9,636 nt of DNA from Calditrichota bacterium (GTDB taxonomy: Bacteria > Calditrichota > Calditrichia > RBG-13-44-9 > J075), in NCBI GenBank assembly GCA_003695285.1, contig RFIL01000522.1, positions 1 through 9,636 on the forward strand. The letters are read 5' to 3'. The position numbers and the translations under genes were made by a program. Below are positions 5,282-9,636 of the stretch, piece after piece. The notes beneath the pieces were generated by a model. The model was given only the letters and a program-made list of their open reading frames with translations. It was not told the origin of the DNA and did no database searches. Position 1 is the stretch's first letter, and each line of letters opens with the position of its first letter.

Positions 5282-7171
5282 TCAGATAATTGTTTCACGT
5301 GAAACGTTTTTTTGATGCCGGTGTTTTTCTATATAGACCATCAGAATCGCCAGGTCGCTTTGCCTTACCCCGGAGATTCGGGCTGCCTGCCCCAGAGAAG
5401 TCGGCTGAACTTGTTTTAGCTTTTCTCTGCTCTCCGCTGACAAGGATGATATCTGGTCATAATCAATATCAGCGGGGATGATAGTATGTTCCATTTTCTT
5501 GAATTTAGCCACCAGTTCTTCCTGCCGTTTCAAAAAACCTTCATACTTGATGGAAAACTCAACCTCTGCTATCGTTTCGGGTGCGCATTCCAGAGTATAG
5601 TCTTCCAGGTGAGTTAATACCTTGGCTAAGTTGACCTCTGGCCGTTTTACGATTTGAGATAAAGGAGTGGGGGTCACAATCGTGGTACTTCCAATCTGTT
5701 CTGCATATGGGTTAAACTCTGATGGCTTTATGGATTTCGAGGAAACCCAGTTCATCAATTCTGATATTTCCTCTCGCCGTTTTAACATTTTTTCATAAAC
5801 AGGCTCTGGCAATAACCCAATCCGAAAACCCTTTTCCATTAGCCTTAAATCAGCGTTATCGTGTCGCAGGAGCAATCGAAATTCAGCTCGAGAGGTGAAC
5901 ATTCGATAGGGTTCCAGGATGGTTTTATTAATCAGATCATCAATTAGCACCGCTATATATGCTTCGGAGCGACCTAGTATCAACGGATCTCTGCCCAGCA
6001 GTTTCATGGCAGCGTTAATCCCGGCAATTAATCCCTGAGCAGCGGCTTCTTCGTAACCGGAGGTGCCATTAATTTGCCCGGCGAAATAAAGGTTCTCTAC
6101 CAATTTTGTTTCAAGAGTGGGTTTGAGTTGGTAAGAAGGGAAAAAATCATATTCTACCGCATAACCAAGCCGGATAATTCGGCACTTTTCCAGACCGGGG
6201 ACCGTGCGGAGAGCTTTTTCCTGCACATCGGCTGGGAGACTGGTGCTGAATCCGTTTACATATACCTCGGGATTGTTGAATCCTTCCGGCTCCAGAAAAA
6301 TTTGATGTCGGTCCTTATCAGCAAAACGCACAATTTTATCCTCAATGGAAGGACAATAGCGCGGACCGATTCCCTTTATCACCCCGGTATACATGGGGGA
6401 ACGGTCCAGCCCGGAGCGGAGATATTCATGGGTTTTTTCATTGGTATAGGTGATATAGCAACTCAATTGTTGCCGTTCTATCTTTTCAGTTTGGAATGAA
6501 AATGGGATTGGTGGATTATCCGGGGTTTGTTCCTGAGTTTTGCTAAAGTCGATGCTATCAAAATGAACCCGGGGTGGAGTTCCGGTTTTCAATCTCCCGG
6601 TCTCAAATCCCAGAGCAATTAAGTTTTCCGTCAGCCCTTTAACCGCCTGTTCCCCGGCGCGACCACTTTCCAGATTGTTTAACCCGATATGAATTTTACC
6701 ATTCAAAAAGGTACCACAGGTTAAGATGAGAGCCTGGCAGGGGATAATCGATCCATCTTCAAGGATGGCACCGGTTACCTTAGTTTTGTGAGAACGTACC
6801 CCCACTACCGACCCTGCGATAACAGTAAGATTCTCTTGAGACAGAACCCTTCTTTGGGCTTCTTTCATGTACGCCAGTCGATCGGCTTGTGCGCGGGGCG
6901 ACCATACCGCCGGCCCCTTGGAGCGATTTAAAATTTTAAAATGAATTCCGGTTGCATCGATGATTTTTGCCATCTCACCACCAAGGGCGTCTATTTCTCT
7001 GACGAGGTGCCCTTTGGCCAGACCCCCAATCGCTGGATTACACGACATTTTCCCGATAGTATCCTTCTTCAAGGTTACAAGGGCGGTTTTTAGGCCCAGC
7101 CGCGCAGTAGCTAATGCTGCTTCAATCCCGGCGTGACCTCCCCCGGCAACGACTACATCATATTTATCCAT
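5282..7171 (-). CDS. mnmG: tRNA uridine-5-carboxymethylaminomethyl modification enzyme MnmG (GidA)
   Basis: MnmG is the FAD-dependent partner of MnmE. The complex installs (carboxymethyl)aminomethyl at C5 of wobble U34 in several tRNAs. From the ATG at 7171 it has 629 residues, the normal full-length form. The FAD fold is seen in GGGHAGIEAA (10-19). Other signatures are MSCNPAIGGLAKGHLVREID (42-61), the family signature GPRYCPSIEDKIVRF (269-283) with conserved Cys273, GQINGTSGYEEAAAQGL (365-381) and RMFTSRAEFRLLLRHDNAD (423-441). The longest frame starts at a TTG (7183), 12 bp further upstream. The ATG start gives MDKYDVVVAGGGHAG and fits the family better, although neither has a strong Shine-Dalgarno site. 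The last residues, VSRETII, are written through a parS-like site. It follows mnmE after a gap that holds a second parS-like site. Confidence 0.97.
   Translation of the reverse strand: MDKYDVVVAGGGHAGIEAALATARLGLKTALVTLKKDTIGKMSCNPAIGGLAKGHLVREIDALGGEMAKIIDATGIHFKILNRSKGPAVWSPRAQADRLAYMKEAQRRVLSQENLTVIAGSVVGVRSHKTKVTGAILEDGSIIPCQALILTCGTFLNGKIHIGLNNLESGRAGEQAVKGLTENLIALGFETGRLKTGTPPRVHFDSIDFSKTQEQTPDNPPIPFSFQTEKIERQQLSCYITYTNEKTHEYLRSGLDRSPMYTGVIKGIGPRYCPSIEDKIVRFADKDRHQIFLEPEGFNNPEVYVNGFSTSLPADVQEKALRTVPGLEKCRIIRLGYAVEYDFFPSYQLKPTLETKLVENLYFAGQINGTSGYEEAAAQGLIAGINAAMKLLGRDPLILGRSEAYIAVLIDDLINKTILEPYRMFTSRAEFRLLLRHDNADLRLMEKGFRIGLLPEPVYEKMLKRREEISELMNWVSSKSIKPSEFNPYAEQIGSTTIVTPTPLSQIVKRPEVNLAKVLTHLEDYTLECAPETIAEVEFSIKYEGFLKRQEELVAKFKKMEHTIIPADIDYDQISSLSAESREKLKQVQPTSLGQAARISGVRQSDLAILMVYIEKHRHQKNVSRETII
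5291..5306. other. parS: parS-like centromere site inside the 3' end of mnmG (15 of 16 match)
   Basis: TGTTTCACGTGAAACG differs from the palindromic parS consensus TGTTTCACGTGAAACA only at its last base. ParB (Spo0J) binds such sites and spreads to form the segregation complex loaded near the replication origin. Here the site encodes the Val-Ser-Arg-Glu-Thr tail of MnmG, a placement that keeps the gene intact. No parA or parB is visible in the window. Confidence 0.8.
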
Positions 7172-7192
7172 AAATTTTACCAATTCTTTCTG

Positions 7193-7208
7193 TGTTTCAC
7201 GTGAAACA
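7193..7208. other. parS: parS-like centromere site between mnmE and mnmG (perfect palindrome)
   Basis: TGTTTCACGTGAAACA is a perfect 16-bp palindrome identical to the well-known chromosomal parS consensus. It lies in the short gap between the mnmE stop (7217) and the mnmG start (7171), 1.9 kb from the second copy. Its position next to the mnmE-mnmG-yidC cluster, which is origin-proximal in many bacteria, supports the assignment. Confidence 0.88.
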
Positions 7209-7216
7209 TGTTGTTG

Positions 7217-8608
7217 CTATTTTCCAATACAAAAATTCGCAAAAATGTGGTTCAAAACATCTTCTGGAGTTGTCTCTCCGGTAATTTCGCCCAGATGATC
7301 CAGTGCCAAACGTAAATCGACGGCGATTATTTCTTCGGTGGCTCTGGCCAGCACGGAATCCCGGGCATGTTGTAGTGACTCAATGGTTTTGTTCAACGCT
7401 TCAAAATGACGCGCACTGGTTACTACCACTTCCTCTGATTCCATACTAAAATCGCTTACCAGTTGTTCCTTTATCAATCCTTTTAGCTTTTCCAGCCCCG
7501 TATGCTTTTCTGCTGAGATGGCTGCCTCTGGTAAATTTAAACTTTTAAGACGCTTTTCTGTCTCACGGTTGATGCTAATATCTATTTTGTTCAAAACCAA
7601 TAAGAATTTTACGGTTTCTCGATATTCATTGATAATCTCAATAAGTTTTTCATCATCCTGGTTCAGTGGGTATGGAGCTTCGAAAAGGCACAACACAATA
7701 TCGGTTGTTTTAATTTGTTCCAGCGCTCTTTGTACACCCATCGCTTCAATGGTGTCTTCCGTGTGCCGGATACCAGCTGTATCAACAGCCTGAACAGAGA
7801 GCCCATCTATCTCCAGGGAGGCTTCAATGTAATCCCGGGTTGTGCCCGGAATATCGCTGACAATTGCCCGTTCTTTTTTTAAGAGTGCATTCAACAAGCT
7901 GGATTTGCCAACATTTGGCTTCCCCAGGATAAGCATTTTTATCCCCTCCTGGAGCAATCGCCCATAATCATAGCTGCTTTTTAAATGGTTGAGTTCATTA
8001 ATGGTTTTATCAATCTTTTCCACAAGGTGTTCCAGGGGCATTACCTCTATTTCTTCATCGGAAAAATCCAGATTGATTTCCATTAACGAAAGATAGTTTA
8101 GTATTTCATTTTTGATAAGGCTGATTTTTTCAGATAGTTTACCCTCCAGGTGCCGAAGGGATTGGTTGAGACTCTGTCGCGTGCGGGAATTAATGACCTC
8201 CGCTACCGCTTCTGCTTGAGACAAATCCAGTTTGCCGTTCATAAAGGCACGGAAAGTGAATTCACCCGGTTCGGCTGTCCGGGCTCCATTTTTGATTAAG
8301 CAATGGATGATATCGTTAATAATCAAATGGTTGCAATGGCAGGAAATCTCCAGAACATCCTCCCCTGTATAGGAATGGGGGGCTTTAAAAAAGGTTACGA
8401 CCACCTGATCGATGGTATGACCATCGCTTGTGTCCACAAAATCAGTAAAGTGTGCTTTGCGCACATCTTTAGGAGAGATGGGCGTTTTTAAGTTCTTGTT
8501 CACAATCGTCAGGGATTGTGAACCACTTACCCTTATTAAAGCAATGGCGCCTTTTCCCAGTGGGGAAGAAAGCGCCACAATGGTGTCCTCTTCTGGTAAA
8601 AACTTCAT
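7217..8608 (-). CDS. mnmE: tRNA modification GTPase MnmE (TrmE)
   Basis: MnmE is the tetrahydrofolate-binding, dimerising GTPase that works with MnmG to modify tRNA wobble uridine. The 463 residues have normal length and three regions: an N-terminal folate-binding domain (about 1-120), a helical domain, and an inserted G domain (about 220-385). G-domain motifs are GKPNVGKS (229-236), GTTRD (255-259), DTAG (276-279), NKID (340-343) and SAE (365-367). The C-terminus is the family's conserved C-I-G-K with the functional Cys460. The ATG at 8608 lies 6 bp after the yidC stop with only a weak Shine-Dalgarno site, which suggests translational coupling to yidC. mnmG follows in the same direction, so both subunits of the complex are probably made from one transcript. 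Confidence 0.97.
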   Translation of the reverse strand: MKFLPEEDTIVALSSPLGKGAIALIRVSGSQSLTIVNKNLKTPISPKDVRKAHFTDFVDTSDGHTIDQVVVTFFKAPHSYTGEDVLEISCHCNHLIINDIIHCLIKNGARTAEPGEFTFRAFMNGKLDLSQAEAVAEVINSRTRQSLNQSLRHLEGKLSEKISLIKNEILNYLSLMEINLDFSDEEIEVMPLEHLVEKIDKTINELNHLKSSYDYGRLLQEGIKMLILGKPNVGKSSLLNALLKKERAIVSDIPGTTRDYIEASLEIDGLSVQAVDTAGIRHTEDTIEAMGVQRALEQIKTTDIVLCLFEAPYPLNQDDEKLIEIINEYRETVKFLLVLNKIDISINRETEKRLKSLNLPEAAISAEKHTGLEKLKGLIKEQLVSDFSMESEEVVVTSARHFEALNKTIESLQHARDSVLARATEEIIAVDLRLALDHLGEITGETTPEDVLNHIFANFCIGK

Positions 8609-8614
8609 AGAATC

Positions 8615-9636
8615 TCAGGCTTTTTTCTTCCTGGACCGCTTGGTAGGTTGTCTTTTTGTTGTAGCCGGTTTTTTTGCTGTGGCTTTTTCAGGTTCAGAAT
8701 TGTTGGGGTGCATTTTCTTTTTAATCATCCTGGTTTGAATCATACTCAAAAGATTGAATACCGAGTAATACAGATTCAACCCGGACGGTAGTGAGTAAAA
8801 GATGAAAATCATGAAAACCGGCATAAAATACATCATAAATTTTTGCTTGGGATCAGTAATCGTCATCTTCGATTGCCATATCATTGTCAGCCCCATCAAC
8901 AAGGGCAAAACATGAAGGGTATCTCCGATAAAGGGAAGTGAAAATCCCAAGGCCAAAGTATCGGGTCGGGATAAGTCTGTAATCCATAAAATAAAAGGTT
9001 GTCCTCTGAGCTGTATTGTTGAACGAAAGACAATAAATAGAGCAAAGAGAAGAGGCATTTGCAGAAACATGGGAAGGCAGCCTCCCAATGGATTTACCCC
9101 GTGCTCTTTGTAAAGCTTCATCATCTCCTGATTAAGTCGCTGAGGATCGTTCTTGTATTGTTCCTTGAGCTGAGTCATTTTGGGTTGGAGGTACTGCATC
9201 TCACTCATGGATTGATAACTTTTTTTGGTGAGAGGGTGAAGAATCAACTTAATTAGAATTGAAAAGATGATAATTACCAACCCATAATTCGGAATAAATC
9301 CATATAAAAATTTAAACGCCGGTAGAATTAACAGACTGATGGGGCGAAAGATACGTTCATACCAATCCCGGTTCATCACAAGGGTTTCTAAATCAGCGTT
9401 ATACTTTTTTAAAATCCCGTAATCAAGTGGTCCCAGATAAACAGTAAAGGTATCGAGTTGAGTTTTATACCCGGGAAAAGGCACCTCCAGAAGAGCCGAA
9501 TAATATTTGTGCAAGATATCATTTTCTTGGTGAGCTTTACCAATCAATGAAGCACTTTCAATATTTTTAGGGTTGGCCGGAATAACTGCGGCCAGAAAAT
9601 ACTTGGTCCGTATTGCGGTCCAATCTACACGGCCTG
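8615..9636 (-). CDS. yidC: Membrane protein insertase YidC (Oxa1 family), N-terminus cut by window edge
   Basis: YidC inserts and folds inner-membrane proteins, alone or with SecYEG. The frame is open to the right edge, so the TTG at 9547 is not the start. The 339 visible residues begin within the periplasmic domain (VDWTAIRTKYFLAAVIP), then VYLGPLDYGIL, typical of the long diderm form. About five membrane segments follow (roughly 98-114, 117-136, 187-205, 240-254 and 268-299, counting from the edge). Family motifs include HPLTKKSYQSM, NPLGGCLPMFLQMP and SLPSGLNLYY. The Arg of the hydrophilic groove in E. coli YidC is a Lys here (SILIKLILHPLT, Lys129). The C-terminal 35 residues (305-339) hold 14 Lys/Arg and only two acidic residues, suiting ribosome or RNA contact. 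It is the upstream gene of a leftward yidC-mnmE-mnmG cluster. Confidence 0.96.
   Translation of the reverse strand, partial: GRVDWTAIRTKYFLAAVIPANPKNIESASLIGKAHQENDILHKYYSALLEVPFPGYKTQLDTFTVYLGPLDYGILKKYNADLETLVMNRDWYERIFRPISLLILPAFKFLYGFIPNYGLVIIIFSILIKLILHPLTKKSYQSMSEMQYLQPKMTQLKEQYKNDPQRLNQEMMKLYKEHGVNPLGGCLPMFLQMPLLFALFIVFRSTIQLRGQPFILWITDLSRPDTLALGFSLPFIGDTLHVLPLLMGLTMIWQSKMTITDPKQKFMMYFMPVFMIFIFYSLPSGLNLYYSVFNLLSMIQTRMIKKKMHPNNSEPEKATAKKPATTKRQPTKRSRKKKA

Noticed and set aside
5290..5481. Plus-strand open frame starting MFHVKR within mnmG
   Set aside because: It begins in the parS-like palindrome, which reads as MFHVK on this strand, and is antisense to well-conserved MnmG coding sequence.
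6074..6499. 141-codon plus-strand frame inside mnmG
   Set aside because: It is antisense to conserved MnmG motifs, has no recognisable domain, and is explained as a shadow frame.
7163..7174. TTATCCATA, resembling a DnaA box
   Set aside because: It is a single imperfect copy inside the first codons of mnmG with no cluster of further boxes, so no origin is claimed.
8430..8738. 102-codon plus-strand frame over the yidC-mnmE junction
   Set aside because: Its hydrophobic C-terminus is the antisense of the Lys-rich YidC tail, and both strands cannot plausibly code here.

Overview
The window is a compact, AT-rich bacterial chromosomal segment carrying eight housekeeping-type protein genes and one non-coding gap of about 520 bp. 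Several proteins point to a diderm (Gram-negative) bacterium near the FCB assemblage (Bacteroidota and relatives). YidC is the long form with a periplasmic domain. Lgt carries the 'GGLASHGAAIG ... RLGNLFNSEIIGKPTD' version of its motifs, which I associate with Bacteroidota-type Lgt. An AcpH-type ACP phosphodiesterase is also present. The lineage is an inference from remembered motifs, not from a search. No rRNA, tRNA, CRISPR array, intact insertion sequence or prophage gene was seen.

Left part (1-2549): an acpH gene cut by the left edge runs rightward and converges, with a 4-bp gap, on a leftward acpS-nnr operon. AcpS attaches the phosphopantetheine arm to acyl carrier protein and AcpH removes it, so opposing activities sit side by side. 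Nnr repairs damaged NAD(P)H hydrates. An AT-rich hairpin with a T-rich tail at the end of nnr probably terminates the leftward operon.

Middle (2550-5246): a gap of about 520 bp separates the divergent acpS and metal-binding-protein genes. It contains a 42% GC island of about 120 bp between flanks of about 20-25% GC, a terminator-like hairpin with a T7 tract, and two competing AT-rich hairpins. Rightward from there come a small HMA-domain metallochaperone, lgt (lipoprotein diacylglyceryl transferase) and an egtD-like histidine methyltransferase. The Shine-Dalgarno sites favour internal starts for all three over the longest open frames.

Right part (5282-9636): a leftward yidC-mnmE-mnmG cluster, with yidC cut by the right edge. 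YidC inserts membrane proteins. MnmE and MnmG together make the cmnm5/nm5 modification at wobble U34 of tRNAs. mnmG is bracketed by two parS-like 16-bp palindromes, TGTTTCACGTGAAACA (perfect) between mnmE and mnmG and TGTTTCACGTGAAACG inside the last codons of mnmG. They suggest that this is an origin-proximal, ParB-loaded region, although parA, parB, rsmG and khpB/jag are not in the window.

I found no clear new multi-gene system. The items most worth checking are the paired parS sites and the GC-richer island in the gap between acpS and the HMA gene.
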